A stretch of 64,000 nucleotides of DNA from the NCBI GenBank assembly GCA_947652605.1, contig OX393576.1, forward strand, positions 18,874,575-18,938,574. The letters are read 5' to 3'. The notes under the pieces were generated by a model. It saw nothing but the letters and a program-made list of their open reading frames with translations. It had not been told where the DNA came from and made no database searches. How positions within the stretch are numbered: position 1 is the stretch's first letter; each line of letters begins with the position of its first letter. Below, piece by piece: positions 43,496 through 55,511 of the stretch. Position numbers and translations under genes: made by a program. Origin of the DNA: Elmis aenea (lineage: Eukaryota; Arthropoda; Insecta; Coleoptera; Elmidae).

Positions 43496-44613
43496 CAGGG
43501 TGGACCAAATTCGAATGTTTTAGGGTGTCTCGGTTACCGTAATAGATAGCGAAAATCTGATTTCGGTCTTGTGAGCTATTTTTTTGGGAAAATAACGCCT
43601 ATGCAATCAGATTTTTTCTATCGGATTCCGTTTTGGCACTACAGACGAAAAATTAAATTTCATCATTTTTGAAAATTTGTTGTAACTTCTTTATTTATTA
43701 AATTAGAACAAATTGTTGTTTAGGTTCTTTATACCGATTTTTATGCTTAATTTAAAAACAAAAGTAATTTTTTTATAGCTACCTTGACTTTCGAAATATG
43801 GAGTAAACTTACATTTTTTTAAATTGAAACCCTAGTTGGCCATGACTTAATGTAAAAGAGTATATTTTTAGCTTTTCAAAAATATATAGTTTTATATATT
43901 TGTTGCAAAAAATAGGCAAGATATGGCCAATTTTGTAAAAATTCGATTATCAAAGATTGCCATGATTTCGTAAACAAGTGATGTTTGCAAGTATTAAACA
44001 ACTTGACGTCATTCGAAGTAAATTTTTTAACTTTTAAGCAAATCCGTGTATTATTTTGTATTTTATAAGTGTTTATTGTGGTATTGTGAACATGGCGAAA
44101 TTTGAACTTTTTGAAAAGTTTAATATGTTAGAATATTACTTTGTAAGTGATAAAAACGTAGCAGTTGCTACATGGCAATGACGTTTACCTGTTTAATAAT
44201 TGCAAACATCACTTGTTTACGAAATCATGGACAACTTTGATGATCGAATTTTTACAAAATTGGCCATATCTAGATTATTTTTTGCAAAAAATATATAAAA
44301 CTATATATTTTTGAAAAGCTAAAAAAATACTCTTTCACATTAAGTCATGGCCAACTAGGGTTTCCATTTAAAAAAATTTAAGTTTACTCCATATCTCGAA
44401 ATTCAAGGAGGCTAAGAAAAAATTACTTTTGTTTTTAAATTAAGCATAAAAATCTGTATAAAAAACCTCCATAACCTTTTGTTCTAATTTAATAAATAAA
44501 GAAGTTACAGCAAATTTTAAAAAATGATGAAATTTCATTTTTCATCTGTAATGCCAAAATGGATTCCGATAGAAAAAATCTGATTGCACAGGCGTTATTT
44601 TCTCAAAAAATAG
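43496..44613. mobile_element. long-inverted-repeat element, right terminus missing
   Basis: The left end CAGGGTGGACCAAATTCGAA follows TA (43494-43495). A left arm to about 44013 is mirrored by a right arm from about 44176 to 44613, at roughly 90% identity; landmarks are CTAGTTGGCCATGACTTAA and its complement. The outermost 80 bp or so of the right arm are absent; the sequence changes abruptly at about 44613 and the RTE relic follows. The spacer of about 160 bp contains the start of a transposase (next entry). Same architecture as 5875-7424 but different arm sequence. Confidence 0.75.
44092..44181 (+). pseudogene. first codons of a DUF4817-type transposase
   Basis: The spacer ORF reads MAKFELFEKFNMLEYYFVSD then KNVAVATWQ-stop. 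It resembles the beginning of DUF4817 transposases ('...E.F.MLE.Y...DKN...A...Y'). About 29 codons are left before the frame enters the right arm. The match is short, so the call rests partly on the parallel with 6558-6824. Confidence 0.4.
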
Positions 44614-44639
44614 AAATTACTGTGTTTTTACGTGGTTTA

Positions 44640-46390
44640 GAATATATGTAACCATACATAGATCTTATCTTCACGGAGTATCTTGGTTAGGGATTTAGAT
44701 AATTTAATTTTCAATTTCATTAAGTACATAAAGTTGATGGGGTTTATACAAAAATTAAGATCAGTAAAAATAGTAGAATGTGCATTTGCCGACGATCTAA
44801 TGATATGTGCAGAAAGGGAGTCACAATTAGAAGAAAACCTAAAAAAGGTGGGAGAAAGAACTAGCTTAACGCAAAATTAAAATAAAACGAAAACAAAGGT
44901 AATGATAATGGAAAGAGAATATAGAATGTAAGACGTAAGAATTAATGAACAAAACTGGAAGAAGCGGAACGTTTTAAATATCTGGTGGTAACAATTTAAG
45001 GAAGGAAAAATTGAAGAAGTAAATGAAAGAATCAGTAGTTTAGCAAATATGTATCATGTCATCAAAAATGGATTCATAGGAAAAGGAAATAGGGTAGTAG
45101 GAAAACTATAATGAGAATATACAAGATGATATATAGACCAATTCTAACATATGGAATCAAAAGCTGATATTACGAAAGGTAAAGAACAGGCAACAAAAAT
45201 GCCTGCGCCGGGCCAAAGCAGTTACAAGTAGGGGAAGGTGGTATATACTGGGACATGGTATATAGTGGGACAACAGAGATTTTGGCCATCTGTTACCCCG
45301 TACTTGAAGTTTGTTTACATCAAAATAGCGGTTAAGCAGTCCCATTATATTCTGTCTACAGTATGTGTCGTAAACAATGTCATAGTGACTTGCACATGTG
45401 AGGCATGTTTGGTAACTACTCATTGTTTTTTTGTGGTTATTCAGTTTATGTGGTAAAACTTTTTTATTTATTTAACAACAATTAGAAAATTTGGTGTAGG
45501 TGTACCTTACAGTATATTAAATGTATGTACAATGTTAAAACTTAAAATAATCATACATGTTTTTCATTAAATCGTTGCTTTTAAAAATTGATCACATGGT
45601 GCATTGTGGGACAATGATGATAATCAGGTAAATTTTCTGAAAAAGACTTCCGACTTTAGATTTTCTTTCTCTAAAAACAGAGATAAAGACTGTGTTGAAA
45701 AAAAAAAAATTCTGTGTAGGTTAAGCGCACCAACTACGTTTGGGGGCACTGAAAAAACAAAAAAAACATTTTCAATTTTAGTTTGATTTTTCAAAGTACA
45801 ATGTCTAAATGCCCATAAAAAGTGAAAGTTTTTAAAATTAAAAATTAAGCCTTTTTTTAATTACTTATGCTTTATTTCATACATATTTTTTGCTGTCCCA
45901 CAATGTACCACGGGGTGGTTTATGTGGGGACAAGTGGTGTATAGTGGGACAGTCCCTCTATTTGTGTACATTTATTTAAAAAAATATTCTTTTGTATATG
46001 CAATGATAAACTAAAGCAATATGAATATCTCATATCAATTTGAGGTATGCAAATTAAGCCGTTCAAAAGTTACGCAAAATTTAAAAAAAGTGTCCCAGTA
46101 TATACCACCATCCCCTAAATATAAAATAAGAAACGGCAAAATAAGATAAGAACTAGATATAGAAACGATAATAAAGAGAATTGAGAGGCAAAATTTTAAA
46201 TGGTTTGGACACGAAACGAGCGAAATGCAATGGGAAGCAAAAGCGCATGGAAAAAACTGCAGGAAGACCTAGGAAAACGTGGGAAAACTGTGGCAGAAAC
46301 GTAGAAAGGGCAGAACATAAAATGTAAATAGGCCAGCGACCTGACAGAGGACGGAAAACAGCGAAGAAAGAATGCAGAAAGCAGTCCAAA
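44640..46390 (+). pseudogene. RTE-type retrotransposon ORF relic, split by a MITE
   Basis: The plus-strand reading gives VRDLDNLIFNFIKYIKLMGF, RSVKIVECAFADDLMICAER and ESQLEENLKKVGERTS, with the FADD catalytic box at about 44786-44797. Then come NKTKTKVMIMEREY, KIEEVNERISSLANMYHVIK, NGFIGKGN, KMIYRPILTYGIKS and a degraded NRQQKCLRRAKAVTS. After the MITE (45231-46115) it resumes KYKIRNGKIR, IIKRIERQNFKWFGH and WEAKAHGKN. Each segment matches the expected order of RTE-like ORF2 ('FADDLMICAE', 'KTKVM', 'VN.RI', 'RPILTYG.E', 'FLRR..G.TR.D.IRN..IR', 'QLKWFGH', 'W.A...GK'). Stops and frameshifts abound. The junction reads through once one TA is discounted. Confidence 0.75.
45231..46115. mobile_element. 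TA-flanked MITE with GGGGAAGGTGGTATATACTG ends
   Basis: An 885-bp insertion has a 26-bp terminal inverted repeat (one or two mismatches; right-end complement GGGGATGGTGGTATATACTG). TA flanks it (45229-45230, 46116-46117). Internal copies of a related word (TATAGTGGGACA near 45260 and 45945; CCCACAATGTACCAC near 45897) suggest subterminal transposase-binding repeats. The ORFs inside (45238-45456, 45604-45786) show no transposase motif. It sits in the middle of the RTE ORF. Confidence 0.8.
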
Positions 46391-46444
46391 GGCTAAAACA
46401 ATTATTTTTGTTTTATTCTGGTACCTTTACAATGAAAAGGTTAA

Positions 46445-46578
46445 TAAATGTTATGTACTAATACTAGTACATAACATTTACAAACATACGTAGGTACATT
46501 TACTATCACACTACGTCCATAAATTTCAATAAATAATGTGCTACTAGTTTTTAGGGAACTCGGGAGTTCCCTAAAAAC
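46445..46578. repeat. two perfect short hairpins with 4-nt loops
   Basis: The first hairpin has 16-bp arms 46445-46460 and 46465-46480 (TAAATGTTATGTACTA and complement) with loop ATAC. The second has 14-bp arms 46547-46560 and 46565-46578 (GTTTTTAGGGAACT and complement) with loop CGGG. Both are exact. They are 66 bp apart, just downstream of the RTE relic. No known regulatory element was recognised. Confidence 0.8.
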
Positions 46579-47508
46579 CGAAGTTCCAAACTCCCATCAT
46601 AACAACAATTCGTGATCAAATTCAGAACACCCTTATTATCTTTATGTATATATGATTTTTTTTTTAAATTTGGTAATAATTATATTAACCAGGACAGAAA
46701 ATTCGTCTACGTTAGCTTAAAATCTCAATATGGCGCTCATAACGAATATAAAAGATGACTAACGCATCTTAAAAGCTAAGCATACTCCACATGTTGAACC
46801 GAACAGTTTGTATTCAATTTTTTTTCATAGTTTTAAATTACTCCCACGTCCCACGTGTAAAATGAAAATCACGATCCTTGTATGAACGTATTGATGTATA
46901 AAATTGACTTTTGATTACACAGAAAAATCAATTTTAAAAATTCATCAATCCCTTTAATATGTAAAATTCTATAAAATGGTAATTTGCTGAAGTTGCGAAT
47001 GTGATGTAAAGTAGGTATGATAGATAAATGTGCAATATTTTATGATTTCGTAAACGATAAAATGTGCAATCCTTAATTAAATAATTACTACCGAGGATAG
47101 TCAAACGTTCCACATATTGTAATTTTTTTTTAGATAAATTTTGCCAGGTAATAAGTAAAAGGTTTCGGAGCTTGGCAGACACATAAATCGATTATTTCCA
47201 ACTCACTTGCATTTATTATATTAATCAACGGAGTAGGCTGCCAAATATTCAGCCTCATGCACCACATGGTAAGTTATAAAATTAGATCAATCAAATTCTA
47301 CATTATTTAATTGAAATAACCAATTTTATTAATTTTTTAAAATTTAAAATTTTATAGTTGAAATGCTTTGCAAATGTGAACGATATTTTTACATAACTTA
47401 CTTAATAAGTAAGTGATAAATAAAAAATATGTTGAAATAATTTTAAAAATTTATTTTACGAAAATTCAACTAATTTTTTTACGTTTAGCCAATTTACTAT
47501 TTACCGTA
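46579..47508. other. gene-free AT-rich stretch
   Basis: Nothing was recognised; the minus ORF 46934-47182 lacks motifs. Confidence 0.4.
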
Positions 47509-47510
47509 TA

Positions 47511-48241
47511 CAGGGTGGTGAATTTTTCGATGCTCAACATTGGTATCTTGAAAACGGTAAGAGATACGAGATCAGTTAAATTAGAGAAAAGGTGAACATT
47601 TTTTTAGCGATTGAGAATCTAAAAAAAAACTGGATATTTTGATTCTTTTAGATTTATAACAAAAAACTAAAGAAAAATATGTTCCGTGCCATTGACGCTC
47701 TTTTATTAAAACTTGGTAGCTTTATGTTTTTGACCATTTTGAGTTGAATAAGGTGGATAGAAATGTTCTAGACTAGACCTTCTAGATTTAAAGCTACGAT
47801 AATCAACTTTTTTTTTTCTTATGGCCGTCATACTGGATTTTTACACCATTAGACAAACATAAAATTAGCTTGTAAGATTGATAATCAACATTTCGTTCAA
47901 AAAGACTTGTTGAAACTCAAAAATTTGTGTTTTTTTAGTACAAAATTCAAAAAGTTGACTATCGTGGTTTGAAATCTAGAAGGCCTAGAAAATTTCTGTC
48001 CATGTTATTTAACCCAAATGGTCAAAAACATAAGGTTACCAAGTTTGATTAAAAAAGCGTCAATGATACAGAAGATAATATTTTTTTCCAAAATGACATT
48101 TTTCAATTTTTTCGTTTTAAATCTCGAAAGAATCTAAATATCCAGGATTTTTTTAGATTCTCAATCGCCATAAAAATGTGCAACTTTTCTCCAATTTAAC
48201 TGATCGAGTATTTTATCTTACCGTTTCCAAGCATCGAAAAA
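47511..48241. mobile_element. inverted-repeat element with CAGGGTGGTGAATTTTTCGA end, right tip lost
   Basis: The left end follows TA (47509-47510). The left arm (47511 to about 47825) is mirrored by about 47935-48241: TTTTTCGATGCT at the tip, GATTGAGAATCTAAAAAAAA and AAAGTTGACTATCG-type landmarks appear in both. The last 15-17 bp of the right tip, including the CACCCTG, are missing. The spacer is about 110 bp and non-coding. Confidence 0.7.
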
Positions 48242-50159
48242 TAAAAATAAAAAACCAAAATCATTGTCGTTCAACTTTCGCAAAACAACAAAACAGTTGA
48301 TAGCTCAACTTTGCTTTGCAGAAATCATCCCCAATCTAACTAATTTTGTATCTGCTTTATTATTTACGAAATTTGTTAACTTATCTTGAACATGCTGAAT
48401 TATAATTATTGGTCATTAGAAATTTATAAAATACTTTATACACTTACCAAATATTGTTCAGCATTTGGCAAACTGCACCTAAAAACAAAAATCATCGTTA
48501 CAGTTACATATTTTATTCCTCAAGCTTGTTTTTAAAACGACGAAAGTTCGAGAAGTATATATTTTATACAATATTGTATTATAAATTAACAACATAAATG
48601 TTACGTGCACCTACAAATATTTTTAACAGTTCTGAACCTTATTACCATATTTTTACTATTAAAAGTTCGAGTTAACTCAGTCACAAATTCATTTTTACCG
48701 CTACGGTTTTGATTAATATATGCCGGACACGAAAATTTCCACAGGGCATGCAAAAATGGAAAATATCTAATTTGAAAAAGGCACACGCATTCACAGGAAG
48801 AAAGAACAACCTTTCAATTTTAGTTGAATCTCGTTCGTCTTTATGATTTGTTGAAGCTTCGGGCAAATATGCTGTGGGTTTTACATTCATCCATTTCTCA
48901 ATTTAAACGGAATCATTTTCAACTGTAGCTCGTGATAACTCTATATCAATATAATATTACGAAAATGCAATTAAAAACAGAATAAATTTTTGCTGTTTCA
49001 TGTTTTATTAATTTAAAAAAATTAAAGCACGTACGAATTTGACCAATAAAAGCGCTGTCATACATTTGTACGAGATTAAGTCTCGTGTGCAATAAGCTAT
49101 ATTTAACTGAAACTCGTTTAGTCGGGTGCTTAATATAACGACCACGAGGGTTAAAGTAAATCATCGATGCATATCCAGTTATAAAATCTACATTAATTTT
49201 TATTAAATTTCATCAAAATAACACAGAGTGCCTCAAAAATATTTTTTCTTCAATATAAGTCATAGTTATAGTTAAAATCAGTCCTCTTCTCCCCCTGTAC
49301 TGTAGACTGTAGGTAGAGGTTCATTATTTTTCATTCCCATATCCTTTATCACAGCCTGGCTGGCCATCCTAAGTTTACTATTCAGTTTTTTTTAATTTTC
49401 TAGCTTTCCCTATCTTCGTTCTAATTTTATTCCTCCATTCAATTAGTAATGTTTTAATTTCCACTTTGAGATTTTTACTACTCCCTTTTTCCGTCTTTGC
49501 TCCTATTCTGATCTTCCTTTGCATTTCTTTTCCCTTCTCTGTTAATCATTGTTGGTACATATTAGAATTTTTTTAACATTTTTCGGTTTCATTTCATTGT
49601 TCCTTTGTAGGGTTTCTCTCCTGGGATCCCGGCCCATTTAATGTTTCCCGGGAAATACTTATTGTCCTGGGAAATCCCGGGATACTTAAAATCTGTTATT
49701 TTCGTTTATTTTGTGTTAAAATCTTTGTGATATGATAATTTCATTAACATCGTGAATATCAGAAATCATTAAATATAAATATCTTAACTAACATTAAATT
49801 ATGAAATAAACTAAATTCTTATTTAAAAATATTTTTTTTTTTGCTTTGGTAGGTATAACAAACTAATTACACCCATAGTATGCGTCAAGAAGCCCGTCCT
49901 CCATGACAAAGTTTATATCATCAAAATGCGTTTACCGTTTTATTTTTTGTACTCTGGTAATGCAATGCAAAATACGTGTAACTAGTAATTAAAATTTTAT
50001 TGATAAAAATGAAGTCTCTTTTTTGCTAAATGCTCAAAAAAATGTTTGTTTTTGCAATTTTTAACAATTGTTTTAAAAAAGTGCCAAGTGTTATACATTG
50101 TCGAACTCAGAATAAAATGCTCTACAAATTGGAGTTAAAATCAGATATAGCGTCCATTA
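48242..50159. other. 1.9-kb gene-free stretch
   Basis: Minus-strand reading of about 49560-49400 gives a lysine-rich unbroken stretch (EMQRKIRIGAKTEKGSSKNL) that might be a LINE linker relic, without a diagnostic motif. 49619-49685 contains GGGATCCCGG, TCCCGGGAAA and AAATCCCGGGATAC words, a palindrome-rich patch of the sort seen in hAT elements. Neither is firm. Confidence 0.3.
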
Positions 50160-50167
50160 GAAAAAAT

Positions 50168-51305
50168 CAGGGACTGAGAACGGAACGAAAACGAAAACGT
50201 TAAACGAAATTATTATTTTTCGTTCAAGAACAAAAACGAAATAAATATTTTCCAAAACCGGTTTTAACCGGTTTTGTCGCTATTTCAATTTTATTTGTTA
50301 AACACAAACGCGAATTTACCTTCTGTGCTGGGGAGACTTCACGAGGCAGTAAAAGAACTCACTTGAAATAAGTGAGCTTCACTTTTCTCCATATATTTAC
50401 GTGAATATGTATTAACAACTTTATTGTTTATACTTGCAATTTCGTGTAACACAATTAACGGTACAGATATTCTCTATTTCTAATTTGTTTTTTAGAACAT
50501 CAATATAGAATATACACTTGATTGGATATATATTATCAATGTGTATGTTTTATTTGCGTTTAGACATAATAATAGTAAAATTTATTCTTACTTCGAAAAG
50601 GACTAATGTAAAAGAAGATTTATTGGAAGATGTGTTGCTAGTAAGATTTAACGGAATGTGAAAATGTATATTGTATGGTATGTACAAACTATAAAGTTAA
50701 AATATATTTCAAGTTAATATAAGTTTTTTTTAATATCTTTTTTATTTATAACATTTATTAAATTATCCACTTGAATTTATTCGTTTGTCTTTTTAAATAA
50801 TTACAGCAGGATCTTTTTAATTCAAATGCATAGATTTTTAGTACTAAAACAAATTTAAAACAGCACTTGCTATATTTTCATGTTTTTAGATAAAGATCGT
50901 GTGTCTAATTTAACCTAACCACATTGTGTTTTTGCACCTTACGGGTGTTATACTAAATAAAATGGTTAAATGTTAATGTGTTTAACGATTTGGTAAATTC
51001 AATATGGCGATGGTTCGCCAGTCTAAAATATGCTGTCCGTGAGCATCAAACCCCATCGTCATCGTTTATATTTTAGTTGAGACGCAAATATTGTTATCGT
51101 ATTTATAGAGGGTTGTGGTGACTAGAAAAAAATTTGATTTTTTGACGACAAAAAAAATATTGTAAAACCGGTTTTAACCGTTATTATTTCGGTTCACGAA
51201 AACGAAAAAAGAATTTTTTCGGTTAGAACGAAAAGAACGAAAACGATATATTTCGTTTTCGTTCCGAACAGAAACGGACGGAATTTTTTTCGTTTTTAGT
51301 CCCTG
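50168..51305. mobile_element. complete non-autonomous hAT element, 1138 bp
   Basis: The left terminus is CAGGGACTGAGAACGGAACG; the right terminus complement is CAGGGACTAAAAACGAAAAA. An exact 8-bp duplication GAAAAAAT flanks it (50160-50167, 51306-51313), diagnostic of hAT. Both ends carry long runs of CGAAAACGAAA-type words and ACCGGTTTTAACCGG palindromes subterminally. A truncated inverse copy lies at 11270-11895. The minus ORF 51223-51480 overlaps the right end and is not a transposase. No hAT transposase was recognised. Confidence 0.9.
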
Positions 51306-51313
51306 GAAAAAAT

Positions 51314-54209
51314 TGACCTGATGATGGTTTAAGAAAAGCGAAACGTCGCATGGAAAATATAATTAGGTATTTTGATTCCTTGCAAAAAGTGGCAATGAAA
51401 AAAAATTCACAGAAATAAAATGAAAAAGTTACGGGCAAAAAACAAAAATCCACTTTTTTACTTTTTCCCCTATATCTCAAAAACTAAAAAAGCTAGATAT
51501 ATTCGGTTTGAGGCAAATTATTTATTAAGCACTTGAATATACAACTTTGGCCTAATTTAAGCGAAGTCGTAACTCTTACTGTACAAGATCCCTATAGTGG
51601 CCCTAGAAAAACGAGAACCCTGTATATGCAGTTTTTATCTCATTATAAGTTTTCGTTGCTGATTTGCTAACTTTTAGACAAATTGTATTGCACACCTTTT
51701 CCTAATTATTATATTCATGTTGGGTATTGCAAACAAACCAATCTTAAATATTTTATCAATCACAACTCAAATATGCTAACGCCGTGCGCTTGCTGGGAAA
51801 GCTAACAATATAACAAACTGTCAACTGTGCGTCATTTGTTTTTTAAGAAATCGCGTTAGTCGAAACAATGCTGGTCTATCTTTAATTATCAAGTTAGGTC
51901 ATTTGTGGAGAAATACTTCAAGAATCGTTCCTCCTTGACTTGAGTCCGGTTGCATAAAACGCTTCCCATAGCATAAAAAAAACGTAAAGGTTTTGCATAA
52001 AGTTCCCCATGCTAGGCTCAAGTTTAGCATTGAATGCGATGTAAAGTGTTTTATGCAATCAGGTCTCATCGTAAATTTACCATCCAAAGTAACAAATCCA
52101 TTAAGCTTCCTCAAAAACAAAATTAAGAGGGCTTTTATTTGCAGTCAAAATAAAACATTATTTCAAGGAGTAAAAGTAATTGTTTAAAAGTTTTAAAAAT
52201 AATATTATAACGTGCTTAAATTTTATAAAGGAATTAAAATATACATTAGAAATTACAAGTATTATTTTTGATCCTTGCATGTAGTATATACTCATTGAAT
52301 CCTCAGGAGTTAATAATTCTATATAGACTTGTAAACAAGGTAAACGTACACACTTGTCCAATGCCAAATATTACAAGCATTCCCACGATACAGTAGGAGT
52401 AGCGAATAATACAATATTTGTTCACTGTTTGAAGGTTTTTACACTAATAATTAATTGCAAACAACTAGGGAGCTGTGTTAAGTATAAATTATAGAAGACA
52501 AATAATATCACATAATTGGTAATTGGCACATAATTGGCTCAAGGGGGTGTTAAAAATGCAATCGAATCCATCTAAACATCTGTGCTAGAGAGTTCTTATC
52601 GGAGAATTCAAAACAAGAATTAGATTGATTATTTTACTTTAAGGTTTTATATAACAATTTACATTTCCAAAATTTACACCAGTTCAGACCGCTATGAAAA
52701 GTCTGTTTTAAAAATAAAAGTAATAGGTATGTTACTTTTTCATTCTATAACCAAATATATTTTATAAAATTGGGAAAGAACCCCATAATTAACAAATACC
52801 AACTCGAATTATTCTGAGCATTGTAAATGGAGAACCACATAGAAGTAATAGGGAAGGGCGTCGTCTTGACTAAACAGAACACTTTTTCTCGGAAATTGCT
52901 GTCACAACTAAAATTTTCGCCTTGATTACCCTATTAAAAAAAAAACAACAACAACAATGAATTACGCTTACTTTGGTAGCACCGTTCACACCCGACTTTT
53001 TCTTACGCATTTAACAAAATACATACCGATAATTGTTGCCTTTAATTTAAATATTATATTTTGGTAGCAATAACTTAAAACAAACCTGGAGGAAACACTT
53101 TCCCTTAAACTTTAAAAACTGTTTCATCTTTTTTATCTGCAGCGTGAGATATACGACATTCATTTTTTTTATTCGCAAATATAAATCACGAACTTCATAT
53201 AAGTATCTGCTTATTGGACTTTTTTATAAATGAGAGGCTAGCTCCTTGCATGCCAAATGCAATGAATATATTGTAGGAAATTTATGAGAACAATTAGGTG
53301 GAGGCGCCGGACGCGTGAGGCGTATTTCCTACCGTTAAAAGTTTTTTCCCGCCTATAATCGCGTATTTATACAACTGAATTTCCAAAGAATAGGTACATA
53401 TTAATAAAGAATTATATCTCTTTTCGAACAAGAAACCAATTAGTACGAAATGATATTAAATTCGTTTAGTGCTCAAAATTAAGCACTCAGTTAATATACT
53501 CTCAAACGCTATTAGACTAACAATATTTTAAGACAGACACACATAAAACAAAATTATTATGTAAATAAATCATTAAAACAAAAACGTGATGTAACATTAG
53601 TAACTATTGAATTGAAACCTAACGAATTACAGTAGTTTCGTTCTGTAATCACTGCACTAATTAAACACGAAATAATAATATATCGTATTAACTAATTAAG
53701 GTTTAAACTTACATCACAAATAACTACTAGAACTTCACCAAAATAAAGTTTAATTGCAGTTTAGTTCTGTTACACTCTGGAAGCTTTGCAATTTATATTT
53801 AAACTGTCGCATGTGAACATTCAACATAAAAATAATGAAATCTGTTGGTGACATTTCGAATATAATAAAACTGCAACAAAACAGTAATTTAAAAGTTGTT
53901 TAAAGTCATGACAACATATTTTATCAAAAAAAATAATCGACCAAACAGTATGGTCCAATCACTTAACAAATATGGATAAACAACACAATAATGTTTATTG
54001 CATATGGAGTTTAATGCATATTTGCACCGTATCAAATGCATTTTGCAATAGAGCAGCCTATTTTTCTTAAACATCGCGAACTACCAACAATTCTGATAGT
54101 TTACTATACAGAGTAGGGTATAATGTTAATGTGATATTTAATGTTGGTCAAAGGTTATATTTATAACAGATAGTAGCAAATTTTACCAAAATTTAAAAAA
54201 TCAGACATA
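51314..54209. other. 2.9-kb gene-free AT-rich stretch
   Basis: A solo right end (GAGAACCCTGTATATGC, about 51617-51633) with no partner. ORFs 51899-52120, 52158-52367 and 53889-54074 have no motif. A small CG-rich spot GGCGCCGGACGCGTGAGGCG sits near 53303. Confidence 0.35.
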
Positions 54210-54211
54210 TA

Positions 54212-55511
54212 CAGGGTGTACCAAAAAAACCTTCTCTTTCAAAGATAAAGCTATTACAAAATATTTAAAGGATCAAAAATCATGTTTAACATTTAATTGT
54301 GTTTTATATCTATTCAATTGTTTTCAGATATTCGATTTTAAAATGTTATCTGTAATTTTTATTTCAAACAGCACCTTACAGATATTATATCAATTTAAAT
54401 GTCTTAAATTTGCTATCGCATGGTATACTGGGCGATTCAGTTTGACTGTTGCACCCCAATAACTTTGTTATTTTAAGGGAAAATCTCAATAAACCTTATT
54501 CCTTTATAATTATTCTGTTATAATCAATGATATAACGTTACAATGTATTTTTCAAGATGATGTCAGACTGGCGATAGTCAACTTTTTATTTTATTATACT
54601 TTTTTTATTGATTCTGATAAAAGAATTTAATTCTAAATTTCCTCTATTTATCGACCGGCTGGCTATAAATTTCTCGCTGGTTGGTTCTGAACTACCTAAG
54701 CTTGAGTGTTTCAAGATTTTGGGTTTTCCGGTTGTCATCCTTTTTTACTGTAGTTTTATCCTCATCATTCTCTCGTATAAGCAAATCTAGACGAATATTG
54801 TGTTCAAGGTATGATTTTTTTTATCAACAAATCATTTTTTAACTAACGAAACCCACAAACACTAACGTTGTACTCCAAGTTATGACCGTAATATATTAAC
54901 GTTCATTTGTTTTACTAAAGTTGAAATCATCGTAACTTGGCCCTTTTGAAGTGTTACATGTTTTAGTAAAAAATGCGTCAGTACTTGTTCCATGTCATTT
55001 ATTTACAAAGTAAATAAAATAACATTAAAGGAAAATTGAGAAAAATGAATTAGAACAACTATTTATTGTTTTTAACAAAATCGCTGTAATAATTGACATT
55101 TTATAACTTGTGTAAATGTGCTTCGGTGAAAAATTATTATTTTGTGTAACAATTTACCTATAAAACTAAAACTTTTAACTTTTTTTTTCTCTTCTTTACG
55201 TTTTTTTTTCACAAACTACGTCGATTGATCCTTGGTTTTCTCTCTAAATAAAATCGCAAAAAAATGACCTACATAAGTTAGGAAATTTCAAGCGCCTTTA
55301 ATTGACGTAATTGAAAATTAATGGGGGCATTTGAAAGCAAAAATAAATTGGAAAATAAAATTTTAGAATCGAATATCTCAAATACAATTAAATGTATATA
55401 AAGTTCAGTAACACCTTTAAAATATTTTGCAAATTTTTTTGTAAACACCAAATCTCTATCTCTTTAAATAAAATAGTTACGGGGTCGGAAACTCCTTACT
55501 AGAACACCCTG
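54212..55511. mobile_element. diverged inverted-repeat element with a nested half-element
   Basis: The left end CAGGGTGTACCAAAAAAACC follows TA (54210-54211). The right end complement is CAGGGTGTTCTAGTAAGGAG. The arms are worn but keep parallel landmarks (AAATATTT(T)AAAGG, CATTTAATTGT, AGATATTCGATT(T/C)TAAAAT). The right flank is CA, so the target duplication has decayed. A half-copy of the 12470-13218 family is nested at 54430-54650. Confidence 0.55.
54430..54650 (+). mobile_element. half-copy of the CCGGGTGGTTCAG MITE family
   Basis: Begins TGGGCGATTCAGTTTGACTG then TTGCACCCC.ATAACTTTGT and runs parallel to the arm of 12470-12730, including the GATTCTGATA, AGAATTTAATTCTAAAT landmark. The opposite arm is missing. 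Confidence 0.6.

Noticed and set aside
45238..45456. Transposase inside the 45231-46115 MITE
   Set aside because: Short, no DDE or helix-turn-helix motif; it overlaps the terminal repeat.
49400..49560. Lysine-rich minus-strand frame as a LINE ORF
   Set aside because: No diagnostic endonuclease or reverse-transcriptase block; low-complexity charged sequence can mimic this.
49619..49690. Cluster of CCCGGGA palindromes as a regulatory array
   Set aside because: Looks like eroded subterminal repeats of a transposon; boundaries and partner end not found.
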